Source of the DNA: Gilliamella sp. wkB7
Lineage (GTDB): Bacteria; Pseudomonadota; Gammaproteobacteria; Enterobacterales; Orbaceae
NCBI RefSeq assembly: GCF_001693435.1
Contig: NZ_CM004509.1
Coordinates: forward strand, 2,542,001-2,606,000
Length of the DNA stretch: 64,000 bases
Reading direction: 5' to 3'
Part shown: positions 45,943-56,849 of the stretch, one piece after another
Layout of the letters: the number at the start of each line of letters is the position of its first letter
How positions within the stretch are numbered: the first letter of the stretch is position 1
Notes under the pieces: generated by a model
The model's database searches: none
Told to the model about the DNA's origin: nothing
The model's input: the letters and a program-made list of their open reading frames with translations, nothing else
Position numbers and translations under genes: made by a program

Positions 45943-48900
45943 ATGGCTAAGTTTTTTATTGATAGACCTGTTTTTGCATGGGTAATTGCTATCATGATGA
46001 TGCTGGGCGGTGCTTTATGTATTAAGCTATTAGCTGTTGAACAGTATCCTGATATAGCACCCCCTGCTGTTACTGTTTCTGCGGTTTATCCAGGTGCTGA
46101 TGCGCAAACTATTGAAAACACTGTTACGCAATTAATTGAACAAAACTTAACTGGTTTGGATAATTTAATTTATATGCAATCAACCAGTAGTGCACAAGGT
46201 GTGGTACAAACTACTTTGACTTTTGCTCCAGGAACAAGTCCCGATTTTGCACAGGTTCAAGTATTAAATAAAGTAGAAAGTATCAAATCACGTTTACCAG
46301 AAAGCGTTCAAAAAAATGGGGTATCGGTTGCTAAAAATAATACTAACTTCTTAAAAGTTATTGGCTTCTATTCTACCAATCCTCAGAAAACACAAGCAGA
46401 TATTGCTGACTTTATTTATTCAACAGTGCAAGATCCCATTCGCCGTGTGCAAGGCGTAGGGGATACTCAGTTATTTGGTTCTGAATATGCAATGCGTGTT
46501 TGGTTAGATCCAAACAAACTGAACTATTTTAATTTATCTATTGAAGAAATTACTGCTGCTATTCAAGCGCAAAATGCGCAGGTTACTGCAGGGCAACTTG
46601 GTGCTTTACCATCAACAGAAGGGCAAGAACTTAATGCAACAATTACTGCTCAATCACGTTTAAAGACACCTGAGCAATTTCAAAATATTTTAGTCCGTGT
46701 TAACACTGATGGGTCAAATGTTTTATTAAAAGATGTGGCAAGGGTTGAGATTGGTGCTGCTGACTATAACTTTCTTTCTCGTTATGATGGTAAACCTTCA
46801 GCTGGTTTAGGTATTTATTTGGCGACAGGCGCTAATCAATTAGATACATCAGCAGAAGTAGATAAAAAAATTCAGGAATTATCTCAGATTTTTCCTGAAG
46901 ACATTAAATTTGCGTATCCTTATGATACAACCCCTTTTGTCAAATTATCTATTAATAACGTAATTCATACATTAATCGAAGCAATTATTTTGGTTGTTAT
47001 CGTAATGTATGTATTCTTACAAAATCTTCGTTCTACACTTATTCCAACTATTACTGTACCTGTCGTATTGTTAGGTACTTTTGCGGTTTTATATATTTGT
47101 GGATTTACTATCAATACGTTATCCATGTTTGCTATGGTTCTCGCCATCGGTCTTCTGGTCGATGATGCCATCGTAGTTATCGAAAACGTTGAACGTATTA
47201 TGCATGATGAAGGTCTATCTCCTTATGATGCAACCGTTAAATCAATGGAACAAATTACTTCTGCATTAGTTGGGATAGCCGTGGTACTTTCAGCTGTATT
47301 TGTACCAATGGCATTTTATGGTGGTGCAGCAGGGGGAATTTATCGTCAATTCTCTATTACAATTGTAACTTCTATGTCTCTATCAGTACTGATGGCAATT
47401 GTATTAACGCCTGCCCTTTGTGCGCAAATTTTAAAAGCACCATCAAAATCTAAAGTTAAGAAAACAACTTTTGGTGAAAAACTCGTAACCATGGCGCCAT
47501 TTAGTTGGTGTTCTGCTGGAACTAAATGGTTTTTTGATAGATTTAATAATTTATATGACAAGAGTTTGCATGCCTATGAAAAAGGTGTAATTAAATTTAT
47601 TCGTTATCCAATTATTTCATTTATTTGTTATGCCTTGATTGTTGTAGGTTTAGTATTTGGATTTAACCGTTTACCAACTGGTTTCTTACCAAATGAAGAT
47701 CAAGGTGTCTTGATTGTTTTGGTTGAATTACCACCAGGTTCTACATTAGAACAAACGATGGGCGTGCTTAATAAAACTTCTGACTTTTATATGACGCAAA
47801 AAGCCGATTCAGTGAAAGAAATCTTTACCGTTGCTGGTTTTAGTCTGGTTGGTCGTGGACAGAACATGGGGCTTGGCTTTATTCGATTAAAAGATTGGGA
47901 TGAGCGTAAACGCCCAGATCAAACAGTTGATGCCTTAGTTGGCAGTGGTTGGGGATTTGCTTCAACGATCACTGAAGGCCGTGTCATTATCACCAATGTC
48001 CCAGCAGTACCATCACTTGGTATGGCCAATGGTTTTTCTTATATGTTAAAAGATTCGGCTGGTCTTGGTCATGATGCTTTGATGGGCGCATTTTTCCAAC
48101 TATTGGGTCAAGCCATGCATGAACCACAATTACAGCAAGTTCGTCCTGGTAGTATGTTAGATGTTCCACAATATAAAATTAATGTGGATTTTGAAACTGC
48201 TCAAGCCCTTGGTGTGGCTGTAAGTAGTGTTAATACAGTGCTTTCAACTGCATTAGGTTCTGCTTATATTGATGATTTTGTATATAATAACCGTGTTAAA
48301 AAAGTGTATTTACAATCTGATTCGGCTTATAGAATGCTACCTGATGATTTCAGTTTTTGGCATGTGAAAAACCAAAAAGGTGAAATGGTACCTTATGATG
48401 CTTTTGCAACCACAACAAAAAGTTATGGTTCTCCATCACTTGTTCGTTACGATGGTGTAGCTGCAATGGAGATTAGTGGTTCAGCAGCGCCTGGTATGAG
48501 TTCTGGTCAAGCTATGGCAGTAATGGAAGAATTATCTAAACAGTTACCTAAAGGTTTCTCATTTGACTGGACAGATATTTCATATCAAGAACGCCAAACA
48601 GGCTCTCAAACTACAACACTTTATATTATTTCACTTATTGTAGTATTCTTATCGTTAGCAGCTTTATATGAAAGCTGGACAGTACCAATTTCAATCCTAT
48701 TCGTTATACCATTAGGTATTATTGGTACCGTATATGCGACTATGTTTAGAGACCTTGATAATGATATTTACTTTATCGTTGGTCTATTAACTACGATGGG
48801 ATTATCTGCTAAGAATGCTATTTTGATTGTAGAATTTGCTAAAGATGCACTAGAAAAAGAAGGTAAGTCCTTAATTGATGCAACGTTAGAAGCTTGTCGT

Positions 48901-49155
48901 TTACGTTTACGTCCAATTCTAATGACATCATTTGCGTTTATTTTAGGTGTATTACCATTAGCACTAAATACTGGAGCTGGATCTGCTAGCCAAAATGCGG
49001 TAGGTACAGGGGTAATCGGTGGCATGATAACGGCAACATTTTTAGCGATATTCTATGTTCCATTATTCTTCTTGTTTGTAACCAAACTGTTTACTAAACA
49101 TAAGAACAAAGTCGTTTTACCATCTAACTATGACAGTAATACTAAAAATAGTTAA
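45943..49155 (+). CDS. acrB: RND multidrug efflux transporter (AcrB type)
   Basis: AcrB-type HAE1 transporter, 1070 residues, with 12 membrane helices and two large periplasmic loops. The proton-relay residues are present: Asp407 and Asp408 in AIGLLVDDAIVVIENVERI and the TM10 Lys in GLSAKNAILIVEFAKDA. The N-terminus MAKFFIDRPVFAWVIAI and the GFLPNEDQG motif at the start of the second half are typical. It starts 19 bases after acrA. The substrate range is probably broad (bile salts, dyes, drugs); the partner TolC is not in the window. Confidence 0.95.
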   Translation: MAKFFIDRPVFAWVIAIMMMLGGALCIKLLAVEQYPDIAPPAVTVSAVYPGADAQTIENTVTQLIEQNLTGLDNLIYMQSTSSAQGVVQTTLTFAPGTSPDFAQVQVLNKVESIKSRLPESVQKNGVSVAKNNTNFLKVIGFYSTNPQKTQADIADFIYSTVQDPIRRVQGVGDTQLFGSEYAMRVWLDPNKLNYFNLSIEEITAAIQAQNAQVTAGQLGALPSTEGQELNATITAQSRLKTPEQFQNILVRVNTDGSNVLLKDVARVEIGAADYNFLSRYDGKPSAGLGIYLATGANQLDTSAEVDKKIQELSQIFPEDIKFAYPYDTTPFVKLSINNVIHTLIEAIILVVIVMYVFLQNLRSTLIPTITVPVVLLGTFAVLYICGFTINTLSMFAMVLAIGLLVDDAIVVIENVERIMHDEGLSPYDATVKSMEQITSALVGIAVVLSAVFVPMAFYGGAAGGIYRQFSITIVTSMSLSVLMAIVLTPALCAQILKAPSKSKVKKTTFGEKLVTMAPFSWCSAGTKWFFDRFNNLYDKSLHAYEKGVIKFIRYPIISFICYALIVVGLVFGFNRLPTGFLPNEDQGVLIVLVELPPGSTLEQTMGVLNKTSDFYMTQKADSVKEIFTVAGFSLVGRGQNMGLGFIRLKDWDERKRPDQTVDALVGSGWGFASTITEGRVIITNVPAVPSLGMANGFSYMLKDSAGLGHDALMGAFFQLLGQAMHEPQLQQVRPGSMLDVPQYKINVDFETAQALGVAVSSVNTVLSTALGSAYIDDFVYNNRVKKVYLQSDSAYRMLPDDFSFWHVKNQKGEMVPYDAFATTTKSYGSPSLVRYDGVAAMEISGSAAPGMSSGQAMAVMEELSKQLPKGFSFDWTDISYQERQTGSQTTTLYIISLIVVFLSLAALYESWTVPISILFVIPLGIIGTVYATMFRDLDNDIYFIVGLLTTMGLSAKNAILIVEFAKDALEKEGKSLIDATLEACRLRLRPILMTSFAFILGVLPLALNTGAGSASQNAVGTGVIGGMITATFLAIFYVPLFFLFVTKLFTKHKNKVVLPSNYDSNTKNS

Positions 49156-49184
49156 TAAAAGTTAACCTATTATTAATATAAGTT

Positions 49185-49214
49185 AAAAGCACCAATAGTA
49201 TTGGTGCTTTTTTT
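49185..49214 (+). terminator. Terminator of the acrAB operon
   Basis: AAAAGCACCAATA and TATTGGTGCTTTT form a 13-pair perfect stem around one base (the tip will open in practice), followed by further T residues. A strong rho-independent terminator. Confidence 0.92.
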
Positions 49215-49343
49215 ATGTTAGTTTTCATTGATTATTTTATTAATGATTTAGTTTAATATTTTTTAAGGAATAATTAAGCTTGGAAATGGTTCTTTATTTG
49301 CTATGCCAAAAGTGATTTGCGTTGAAAGAATATAAGAACTGAT

Positions 49344-49832
49344 TTATTTATGTGATTTGATTAATAGTTGACTCATATGAGCATGGGTAATAGCTATAGC
49401 TAATGCGTCTGCTGCATCGGCTTGAGGACTTGCAGGTAACTTAAGTAATAATTTAACCATATGCTGCACTTGTTTTTTGTCGGCAGCACCAGTCCCAACT
49501 ACACTTTGTTTGACTAAACGCGCCGCATATTCAAAAACAGGTAGGTCATTGTTTACCGCTGCCACAATTGCTGAACCTCTTGCTTGGCCTAATTTTAATG
49601 CAGAATCGGCATTTCGTGCCATGAATACTTGTTCAATAGCAAACATATCAGGTTGGAATTGTAAAATAATTTCACTCACACCTGCATATATGCGTTTTAA
49701 ACGGGTAGGAAGATCATCAACTGCAGTACGAATACATCCGCTGCCAAGGTAAGTGAGTTGTCGTCCCGTTTGACGAATTACTCCGTAACCTGTCAAACGA
49801 GAGCCTGGATCGATGCCAAGAATAATGGCCAT
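49344..49832 (-). CDS. ruvC: Holliday junction endonuclease RuvC
   Basis: RuvC resolves four-way recombination junctions. The four catalytic acids are visible: Asp8 in [17 protein letters not shown], Glu67 in [11 protein letters not shown], and Asp139/Asp142 in [13 protein letters not shown]. The 162 residues are about ten fewer than in E. coli; only the C-terminal tail is shorter. The start overlaps the yebC stop by one base (TAATG). ruvA and ruvB do not follow in the window, so the usual ruvCAB order is not kept here. Confidence 0.95.
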   Translation of the reverse strand: MAIILGIDPGSRLTGYGVIRQTGRQLTYLGSGCIRTAVDDLPTRLKRIYAGVSEIILQFQPDMFAIEQVFMARNADSALKLGQARGSAIVAAVNNDLPVFEYAARLVKQSVVGTGAADKKQVQHMVKLLLKLPASPQADAADALAIAITHAHMSQLLIKSHK

Positions 49833-50575
49833 TAAAGCGTTGCTGCAACCTCGTCAGAAACTTCACCATTATGATAAACTTCTTGAACATCATCACAATC
49901 TTCAAGCATATCAATAAGACGAAGTAATTTAGGTGCAGATTCAATATCAAGATCAACTTTAGTTGCTGGAATCATAGATACTTCTGCTGCTTCTGACACT
50001 AAACCAGCTGCATCAAGAGCATCTTTAACTTCACCAAATGATTCTGGTGTTGTAAACACATCAATTGCACCATCGTCATAGGTTACGACATCATCAGCTC
50101 CAGCTTCAAGCGCTGCGTCCATTACTTGATCTTCATCAGTACCTGCCGGATATGAAATAACGCCTTTTTTCGTGAATAAATATGAGACTGAACCATCAGT
50201 ACCTAAATTACCACCAGTTTTTGTAAAAGCATGACGAACTTCAGAAACAGTACGATTGCGGTTATCACTTAAACATTCAACCATTACCGCAGTACCTGCT
50301 GGTCCATAACCTTCATAGATGATAGTTTCCATATTTGTATCATCTTCACCACCCACACCACGAGCAACAGCTCTATTCATGGTATCTCGAGTCATGTTGT
50401 TCGATAATGCTTTGTCCATAGCAGCACGTAGACGAGGGTTAGACGCTGGATCGCCACCACCAAGTTTAGCTGCAGTTACAAGTTCGCGAATAATTTTGGT
50501 AAAGATTTTACCGCGTTTTGCATCTTGTGCTGCTTTGCGGTGTTTGGTATTGGCCCATTTACTATGACCTGCCAT
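49832..50575 (-). CDS. yebC: YebC/PmpR-family protein
   Basis: The 247-residue protein starts [23 protein letters not shown] (given here as [20 protein letters not shown]), the signature of the YebC family. [20 protein letters not shown] lies near residue 90. Members are described as transcription regulators or as factors that relieve ribosome stalling at proline-rich stretches. The yebC-ruvC order is as in E. coli, and the one-base overlap implies coupling. Confidence 0.95.
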   Translation of the reverse strand: MAGHSKWANTKHRKAAQDAKRGKIFTKIIRELVTAAKLGGGDPASNPRLRAAMDKALSNNMTRDTMNRAVARGVGGEDDTNMETIIYEGYGPAGTAVMVECLSDNRNRTVSEVRHAFTKTGGNLGTDGSVSYLFTKKGVISYPAGTDEDQVMDAALEAGADDVVTYDDGAIDVFTTPESFGEVKDALDAAGLVSEAAEVSMIPATKVDLDIESAPKLLRLIDMLEDCDDVQEVYHNGEVSDEVAATL

Positions 50576-50810
50576 AAAATTCTCCAGATAAATAATTTAA
50601 AATCGGTCTATTTTAGCAAACTTTAACTAAAAATTCATTATCAATATGTGTATAAGTTATACCAATAGCTAAGGCAAAATTTTCAGAGTATTACAACGCA
50701 TTGTTTCATTGAATACATCTTTAAAATGATTTCATTTAGCAGAAAATCAGACTATTAGCTTAAATTATTCCATATTGATTCATTAAATGAATTTTATACC
50801 GAGCATGAAT

Positions 50811-50826
50811 ATTGATCGAGATCACA
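50811..50826 (+). promoter_or_regulatory. CRP-binding site upstream of rbsD
   Basis: ATTGATCGAGATCACA agrees with the symmetric CRP consensus TGTGATCTAGATCACA at 13 of 16 positions, with an intact right half. It is centred about 60 bases upstream of the RbsR-type operator, a distance suited to class I activation if transcription starts near the operator. Cyclic-AMP control of ribose use is known in enterobacteria. Confidence 0.7.
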
Positions 50827-50877
50827 AGTTTGAATTTTAAACATTGCAAGAAACTCTTATTCGTTACAAGATTATGT

Positions 50878-50893
50878 ATCGAAACGTTTCGAT
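50878..50893. promoter_or_regulatory. RbsR-type operator
   Basis: ATCGAAACGTTTCGAT is a perfect 16-bp palindrome with the central CG typical of LacI/PurR/RbsR-family operators. It is 34 bases before the rbsD start, overlapping the likely transcription start. The cognate regulator RbsR is the last gene of the same operon. Confidence 0.85.
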
Positions 50894-50927
50894 ATTCCTT
50901 GTTAACTATCTTTAAAAGGGATTTGTT

Positions 50928-51347
50928 ATGCGCAAAGGCCAACTATTTAATTCTGATATTTACCAAGTACTATCTAAAATGGGGCACACTGATCAAATTG
51001 CAATCGGGGATGCAGGCTTACCTATACCTAATACAACCTTACGAATTGATTTAGCACTTACTTATGGTATCCCATCATTTATGCAAGTTTTCGAATTAAT
51101 TTCACAAGAGATGCAAATAGAAAAAGTAATACTTGCTACAGAAATCAAAGAAAAAAATCCTCAAATTTTGGCAGAAATTATAGAAAGAATCAGTCAGATT
51201 GAACAAATTCAGAACAATAAAATAGAAATTATTTATTTTCCTCACGAAATGCTAAAAAAACAAACGCATCATTGCAAAGCCGTTATCAGAACCGGTGAGT
51301 GCACACCATTTGCAAATATTATTTTGCAATCGGGTGTCATTTTTTAA
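50928..51347 (+). CDS. rbsD: D-ribose pyranase (RbsD)
   Basis: RbsD interconverts the pyranose and furanose forms of ribose, giving the form used by RbsK. The 139 residues include the catalytic His in YQVLSKMGHTDQIAIGDAGLP-type sequence (LSKMGHTDQIAIGDAG) and the C-terminal RTGECTPFANIIL. AAAAGGGATTTGTT precedes ATG. It is the first gene of the operon. Confidence 0.96.
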   Translation: MRKGQLFNSDIYQVLSKMGHTDQIAIGDAGLPIPNTTLRIDLALTYGIPSFMQVFELISQEMQIEKVILATEIKEKNPQILAEIIERISQIEQIQNNKIEIIYFPHEMLKKQTHHCKAVIRTGECTPFANIILQSGVIF

Positions 51348-51392
51348 ATGTTGTTTTAAAAAGGTTTGTTTTAATTAAGCGATGAGGAATTT

Positions 51393-52907
51393 ATGCACAA
51401 TAATTTATTACAGCTTATTAATATTCATAAATCTTTTCCCGGAGTAAAAGCATTAACAGGCGCAAATTTAAATGTTCGAGCTGGACAAGTAATGGCATTG
51501 ATTGGTGAAAATGGCGCCGGAAAATCTACTCTAATGAAAGTGTTAACTGGCATTTACTCAAAAGATGAGGGTGAAATTATTTACTTAGGCAATAAAGTAA
51601 ATTTTAAAGGACCAAAATCATCACAAGAAGCAGGTATCGGCATCATTCATCAAGAGTTAAATTTAATACCACAACTTACTATTGCCGAAAATATATTTTT
51701 AGGTCGAGAGTTTACTAATAAATTTGGCTGTATAGATTGGAAAAAAACATATGACCAAGCTGACAAATTATTAGCTGAACTACATTTAACTTATGATAGT
51801 CGTAAGCTTATTAGTGAGTTATCGATAGGTGAACAGCAGATGGTTGAAATCGCTAAAGTACTTAGCTTTAATTCCAAAGTTATCATAATGGACGAACCTA
51901 CCGATGCGCTTACCGAAACAGAAACGGCATCATTATTTGAAGTTATTCACAAACTAAAACAGCAAAATTGTGGAATTGTTTATATTTCTCATCGATTAAA
52001 AGAAATTTTTGAAATCTGTGATGACGTTACTGTTTTACGAGATGGACAATTTATTGGCGAAAAGAAAGTTGCACTACTTGATGAAAATTCCCTTATTGAA
52101 ATGATGGTTGGACGAAAACTTGAAGAACAATATCCTCGCATCAATAAAGAACATGGAGAGGTAACACTGCAAGTTAAAAATCTAACTGGTGCAGGAGTAA
52201 ACAATATCAGTTTCAAACTTTACGAAGGCGAAATACTTGGTATTTCAGGCTTAATGGGGGCAGGGCGAACTGAATTAATGAAAATGATTTATGGTGCCAA
52301 TCCAGCGAAGTTTGGCTCTATTATACTTAAAGGAAAAACAATAAAAGTGAATTCGCCGTTAGATGGTTTAAAACACGGCATTGTCTATATTTCTGAAGAC
52401 CGGAAAAGAGATGGACTAATTTTAGGTATGTCCGTTAAGGACAATATGTCACTCAATGCATTGAGTTATTTCGCTAATCAGTTTGGTAAATTACAACTTA
52501 AAAATGAGCAACAAGCTGTTGAGGATTTTGTTAGCTTATTTAACATCAAAACGCCCTCAATTAACCAAATTATTGGGCTCTTATCAGGTGGTAATCAACA
52601 AAAAGTCGCTATTGCTAAAGGATTAATGACTCGACCAAGTATCTTAATTTTAGATGAACCAACGCGAGGAGTTGATGTAGGTGCTAAAAAAGAGATATAC
52701 CAACTGATTAATCAATTTAAACAGCAGGGTTTGAGCGTTATTTTAGTCTCATCTGATATGCCTGAGGTATTAGGTATGAGCGATAGAATTTTAGTTATTT
52801 ACGACGGAACTGTGACTGGCGAATTTTCAATTAGTGACGCGACACAGGAAAAACTTATGGCTGCTGCCGTTGGAAAATCACAGGAGAGAGTCGATGTCGC
52901 AAAATAA
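51393..52907 (+). CDS. rbsA: Ribose ABC transporter ATPase (RbsA)
   Basis: RbsA energises ribose import and has two fused ABC domains in 504 residues. The first has Walker [13 protein letters not shown] (about residue 36), signature [13 protein letters not shown] and Walker [11 protein letters not shown]. The second has a degenerate Walker [13 protein letters not shown], signature [15 protein letters not shown] and [16 protein letters not shown]. The asymmetry is normal for sugar-type CUT2 ATPases. The end overlaps the rbsC start by 14 bases. Confidence 0.97.
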   Translation: MHNNLLQLINIHKSFPGVKALTGANLNVRAGQVMALIGENGAGKSTLMKVLTGIYSKDEGEIIYLGNKVNFKGPKSSQEAGIGIIHQELNLIPQLTIAENIFLGREFTNKFGCIDWKKTYDQADKLLAELHLTYDSRKLISELSIGEQQMVEIAKVLSFNSKVIIMDEPTDALTETETASLFEVIHKLKQQNCGIVYISHRLKEIFEICDDVTVLRDGQFIGEKKVALLDENSLIEMMVGRKLEEQYPRINKEHGEVTLQVKNLTGAGVNNISFKLYEGEILGISGLMGAGRTELMKMIYGANPAKFGSIILKGKTIKVNSPLDGLKHGIVYISEDRKRDGLILGMSVKDNMSLNALSYFANQFGKLQLKNEQQAVEDFVSLFNIKTPSINQIIGLLSGGNQQKVAIAKGLMTRPSILILDEPTRGVDVGAKKEIYQLINQFKQQGLSVILVSSDMPEVLGMSDRILVIYDGTVTGEFSISDATQEKLMAAAVGKSQERVDVAK

Positions 52908-53844
52908 AACGTTCAAGAATTTTTTAATTGAACAAAAATCATTAGTAACATTACTTATTTTAATCGCAATTGTTTCATGTTTAAGTGATAACTTTTTCAC
53001 TTTAAATAACTTTTTCAATATTTTACAGCAAACATCTATTAACGCGATCATTGCGGTAGGTATGACTTTAGTAATTTTAACCTCCGGTATTGATCTTACA
53101 GTAGGTTCTACCTTTGCTTTAGCTGGTGCTATCACAGCTTCTTTAGTTGGTTCAGACATCTCCCCCTTTATTGCGATAGCCTTATCCTTAGCTTTAGGAT
53201 CGTTATTAGGTGCTTTTTCTGGTCTGATCATTGCAAAAGGTAAAATACAAGCATTTATTGCTACGCTAGTTATGATGCTCATTTTACGTGGAGTAACACA
53301 GGTTTATACAAAAGGTAGTCCAATATCGACGGGTATGAATGATAATTCAGAACTTTTCGAGTGGTTTGCTTTTGGTCGGGTTTTTGCGATTCCTGTGCCA
53401 ATTATTATCATGGCGATGGTATTTATTGCTGCATGGTACTTATTAAAATATACCCGTTTAGGTCGTTATATTTATGCTTTAGGTGGTAATGAAGCTGCCA
53501 CAAAACTCTCAGGGATTAATGTTGATCGAGTCAAAATTACGGTTTATGCACTTAGTGGATTACTTTGCGCATTAGCTAGTACCATTGAAGTTGCAAGACT
53601 ATCATCGGCACAGCCTACTGCTGGTACTGGTTATGAAATGGATGCGATTGCAGCGGTTGTTCTTGGTGGCACGAGCATGTCAGGCGGTAAAGGTAAAATT
53701 ATAGGTACATTAATTGGTGCATTAATATTAGGTTTTTTAAATAATGGTCTCAATATGTTAGGGGTAGATGCTTATTATCAAATGATCGTAAAAGGGGTGG
53801 TTATCTTATTAGCTGTGTTAGTTGATAAAAAAACCAATAAATAG
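52894..53844 (+). CDS. rbsC: Ribose ABC transporter permease (RbsC)
   Basis: RbsC is the membrane channel of the ribose importer. The 316 residues hold about eight to ten hydrophobic helices, with the CUT2 motif [20 protein letters not shown] near residue 265 and [11 protein letters not shown]. An earlier in-frame ATG (52834) lies inside rbsA, but ATG 52894 follows CAGGAGAGAGTCG and gives [11 protein letters not shown], so it is preferred. Confidence 0.95.
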   Translation: MSQNKTFKNFLIEQKSLVTLLILIAIVSCLSDNFFTLNNFFNILQQTSINAIIAVGMTLVILTSGIDLTVGSTFALAGAITASLVGSDISPFIAIALSLALGSLLGAFSGLIIAKGKIQAFIATLVMMLILRGVTQVYTKGSPISTGMNDNSELFEWFAFGRVFAIPVPIIIMAMVFIAAWYLLKYTRLGRYIYALGGNEAATKLSGINVDRVKITVYALSGLLCALASTIEVARLSSAQPTAGTGYEMDAIAAVVLGGTSMSGGKGKIIGTLIGALILGFLNNGLNMLGVDAYYQMIVKGVVILLAVLVDKKTNK

Positions 53845-53866
53845 TTGCTTATTTTTGGAGAGGGTT

Positions 53867-54754
53867 ATGAAATTTAAAAAAATTATTACTGCAGTTACAA
53901 TTGTAACTTTAAGTCTAACCGTTAGTTTTCAAGCTTCAGCGAAAGACAATCTTGCCTTAGTTGTTTCAACACTTAATAATCCTTTTTTTGTAACACTTAA
54001 AGAAGGTGCGGTACAAAAGGCTAATGAATTAGGTTATGACTTAGTGGTACTCGATTCGCAAAATAATCCAGCAAAAGAGTTAGCGAATGTTGAAGATACT
54101 ATCGTAAAAGGCGCTAAAGTCATTTTAATTAATCCAACTGATTCAGATGCGGTCGGCAATGCCGTTTTGGCTGCCAATAAAGCAGGAATCCCAGTAATTA
54201 CTCTTGATAGAGCAGCCGGTAAAGGTGAGGTTATCAGTCATATCGCATCCGATAATGTTGCTGGAGGTAAAATGGCAGGAGATTTTATTTTTGAAAAACT
54301 GGGCGCTGATGCAAAAATAATTCAACTACAAGGCATTGTTGGTACATCCGCATCACGTGAACGTGGAGAGGGGTTTGTTCAATCCGCACAAGTGAATAAA
54401 TTAATTATTTTAACTGCGCAACCTGCTGACTTTGATCGTGCCAAAGGTATGAATGTCATGCAAAATTTACTTACTGCTTACCCAATCTTACAAGCTGTAT
54501 TTGCCGAAAATGATGAAATGGCATTAGGTGCGATACGTGCAATTCAAACTGCTGGGCGTAATGATATTTTAGTGGTTGGATTTGATGGCACACAAGATGG
54601 AGTTAAATCCGTAGAACGAAGTAAAATGGCAGCAACAGTTGCGCAACAACCAGAAAAGATAGGTTCAATGGGTATTGAGATCGCTGATAAAGTGATAAAA
54701 GGTGAGAAAGTTGAACAAAAAGTTCCTGTAGAATTAAAATTAATTACTAAATAA
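53867..54754 (+). CDS. rbsB: Periplasmic D-ribose-binding protein (RbsB)
   Basis: RbsB delivers ribose to RbsAC. A Sec signal peptide (residues about 1-24, ending SFQASA) precedes a mature protein starting [16 protein letters not shown]. Sugar-binding residues fit the family: [23 protein letters not shown] and [22 protein letters not shown] precedes ATG 53867; the frame opens earlier but without a signal-peptide-like start. A small hairpin follows the stop. Confidence 0.96.
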   Translation: MKFKKIITAVTIVTLSLTVSFQASAKDNLALVVSTLNNPFFVTLKEGAVQKANELGYDLVVLDSQNNPAKELANVEDTIVKGAKVILINPTDSDAVGNAVLAANKAGIPVITLDRAAGKGEVISHIASDNVAGGKMAGDFIFEKLGADAKIIQLQGIVGTSASRERGEGFVQSAQVNKLIILTAQPADFDRAKGMNVMQNLLTAYPILQAVFAENDEMALGAIRAIQTAGRNDILVVGFDGTQDGVKSVERSKMAATVAQQPEKIGSMGIEIADKVIKGEKVEQKVPVELKLITK

Positions 54755-54762
54755 AGAGTTAA

Positions 54763-54780
54763 GGACGCATTATTGCGTCC
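54763..54780 (+). other. Intercistronic hairpin after rbsB
   Basis: GGACGC and GCGTCC pair around ATTATT, eight bases after the rbsB stop, with no T run. Such structures downstream of binding-protein genes often protect the message and raise its level relative to the distal genes. Confidence 0.55.
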
Positions 54781-54808
54781 TATCGCGGTAAAATTTGGAG
54801 CGAATTAC

Positions 54809-55738
54809 ATGAGTGGTAAAAAACTAATTGTACTGGGTAGTGTGAATGTCGATCATATTTTAAATGTTAATGAATTTCCAAAACCAGGTGAAACATTAGC
54901 AGGCAGAGATTACCAAATTTCATTTGGAGGTAAAGGTGCCAACCAAGCTGTAGCTGCAGGTCGTTTAGGTGCCAATATACAATTCATTGCTGCAGTTGGT
55001 GATGATGAATTAGGAAAAAAAATAAATCAGCAATTAAAAAGTGATCATATTGATACCCGTTCAGTTGCAACAATCAAAAACGAAAATACAGGTGTTGCAC
55101 TCATTTTAGTTAATGCTCAAGGCGAGAATCAAATTGCTATTTATGCAGGTGCCAATGCTGCGGTTACGCCTGATTATTTACATGAATTTGAAAACGATAT
55201 TATACAGGCAGATGCGATTCTAATGCAGCTTGAAACACCTTTAGCAACCATAGAGCAAGCAGCTAAATTAGCCAAAGAACATAATACTCAAGTGATTTTA
55301 AATCCTGCACCTGCGCAGAAGTTATCCGATGATTTGCTTAATAATATTGATATTATTACCCCAAACGAAACCGAAGCTGAATATTTAACCGGTATAAAAA
55401 TTGTCACTGAACAAGATGCCCAAACTGCATCGGCTATTTTGCATAATAAAGGAATAAAAATTGTCATAATTACGTTAGGTAGTAAAGGTGCGTGGGTAAG
55501 TGATTCAGGTAAAGGGGAACTTATCGATGGTTTTAAAGTAAAAGCCATTGATACTATTGGCGCTGGAGATACCTTTAATGGCATGTTAGTCACAGCATTA
55601 TTAGAAGGCAAATCGCTTAGCCAAGCTATCAAATATGCACATGCTGCAGGGGCTCTGTCAGTAACTAAAGCTGGAGCACAAACATCAGTACCAACGCGTA
55701 CAGAGGTTGACAATTTTATTCAATTACATAATCAGTAA
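54809..55738 (+). CDS. rbsK: Ribokinase (RbsK)
   Basis: RbsK phosphorylates ribose to ribose 5-phosphate. This 309-residue PfkB-family protein has the N-terminal GGKGANQAVAAGRLGA motif, the ATP/anion-hole motif DTIGAGDTFNGML with the catalytic Asp (about residue 252), and ITPNETEAEYLTG. A TTG at 54773 opens the frame, but ATG 54809 follows TTTGGAGCG and gives the usual MSGKKLIVLGSVNVDH start. Confidence 0.96.
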   Translation: MSGKKLIVLGSVNVDHILNVNEFPKPGETLAGRDYQISFGGKGANQAVAAGRLGANIQFIAAVGDDELGKKINQQLKSDHIDTRSVATIKNENTGVALILVNAQGENQIAIYAGANAAVTPDYLHEFENDIIQADAILMQLETPLATIEQAAKLAKEHNTQVILNPAPAQKLSDDLLNNIDIITPNETEAEYLTGIKIVTEQDAQTASAILHNKGIKIVIITLGSKGAWVSDSGKGELIDGFKVKAIDTIGAGDTFNGMLVTALLEGKSLSQAIKYAHAAGALSVTKAGAQTSVPTRTEVDNFIQLHNQ

Positions 55739-55753
55739 AAAGAGATCTAACCA

Positions 55754-56746
55754 TTGGCTACGATGAAAGATGTTGCAAATCTTGCACAAGTTTCTACATC
55801 TACGGTTTCTCATGTTATTAATAACGATCGTTATGTTAGCCCTGCTGTACGGGAAAAAGTTGAATTAGCGATTCGACAGCTGAATTATACTCCTTGTGCA
55901 ATAGCGCGTAGTTTAAAGAGTAATAAAACCTATACTATAGGTATGTTAGTTACAACGAGTAATAATCCTTTTTTTTCAGAAGTGGTCCAAGGCGTTGAAC
56001 GAAGTTGTTATGAGCTGGGTTATAACTTGATTTTATGTAGTACAGAGGGTGATCATAAACGGATGCTTGATAACATTGAGCATTTATTACAAAAACGTGT
56101 TGATGGCTTATTAATCATGTGCACTGAAAGCCATTCAAGTCCACAACAGATCTTTATACGTTATCCAAAACTGCCCATCGTAATGATGGATTGGACACCA
56201 TTAATGAGTATGTGTGATATTATTCAGGATAATTCTTTTTATGGTGCAACAATTGCGACTCAATATTTAATTGAAAAAAATTACAAGGATATTGCTTGTA
56301 TTACGGGGCCCTTAAATAATACTCAAGCACAATCGCGCCTGCAAGGCTATCGTAAAGCAATGCATGATGCTAATTTAATCATTCATAATGGTTATGAAGT
56401 GCAAGGTGATTTTCGATTTGCATCAGGTATTGTTGCGATGCAATATTTATTAGGTTTGGCTAAACCTCCACAAGCTGTATTTTGTTCTAATGATGCTATG
56501 ACTATAGGTGTTTATCAAGCACTTTACCAAAATGGACTTGAAGCTGGAAAAGATATTGCAATTATTGGTTATGATAATATTGAAATAGCACAATATATGA
56601 CACCACCTTTAACTACTATTCATCAACCCAAAAAAGAACTGGGTCAATTAGCCGTTGAGATGTTAATAAATCGATTTCATAACCCTAAAGAGCCATTACA
56701 TAAACTATCATTAATGCCAACATTGATAAAACGCTTATCTGCTTAG
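55754..56746 (+). CDS. rbsR: Ribose operon repressor (RbsR, LacI family)
   Basis: RbsR represses the rbs operon until ribose binds. The DNA-binding head is [20 protein letters not shown] followed by VINNDRYVS, and the hinge is near residue 50-60 ([15 protein letters not shown]). The effector domain resembles RbsB ([36 protein letters not shown]). The 330-residue frame starts with TTG 55754, which gives the conserved MATMKDVA start; the ATG at 55763 would lose three residues. The perfect palindrome upstream of rbsD is its likely operator. Confidence 0.95.
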   Translation: MATMKDVANLAQVSTSTVSHVINNDRYVSPAVREKVELAIRQLNYTPCAIARSLKSNKTYTIGMLVTTSNNPFFSEVVQGVERSCYELGYNLILCSTEGDHKRMLDNIEHLLQKRVDGLLIMCTESHSSPQQIFIRYPKLPIVMMDWTPLMSMCDIIQDNSFYGATIATQYLIEKNYKDIACITGPLNNTQAQSRLQGYRKAMHDANLIIHNGYEVQGDFRFASGIVAMQYLLGLAKPPQAVFCSNDAMTIGVYQALYQNGLEAGKDIAIIGYDNIEIAQYMTPPLTTIHQPKKELGQLAVEMLINRFHNPKEPLHKLSLMPTLIKRLSA

Positions 56747-56793
56747 TAAAACAAAAACGTTAGGACTCACTTTTAATTATTTTATTGTTATAA

Positions 56794-56818
56794 AAAACGC
56801 CTAATAAATAGGCGTTTT
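56794..56818. terminator. Bidirectional terminator between rbsR and fis
   Basis: AAAACGCCT and AGGCGTTTT pair perfectly around AATAAAT, with T-rich tails on both strands. It separates the convergent rbs and dusB-fis transcripts. Confidence 0.9.
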
Positions 56819-56849
56819 CAAAATATCGTAAATTTATCAAATAGAATAA

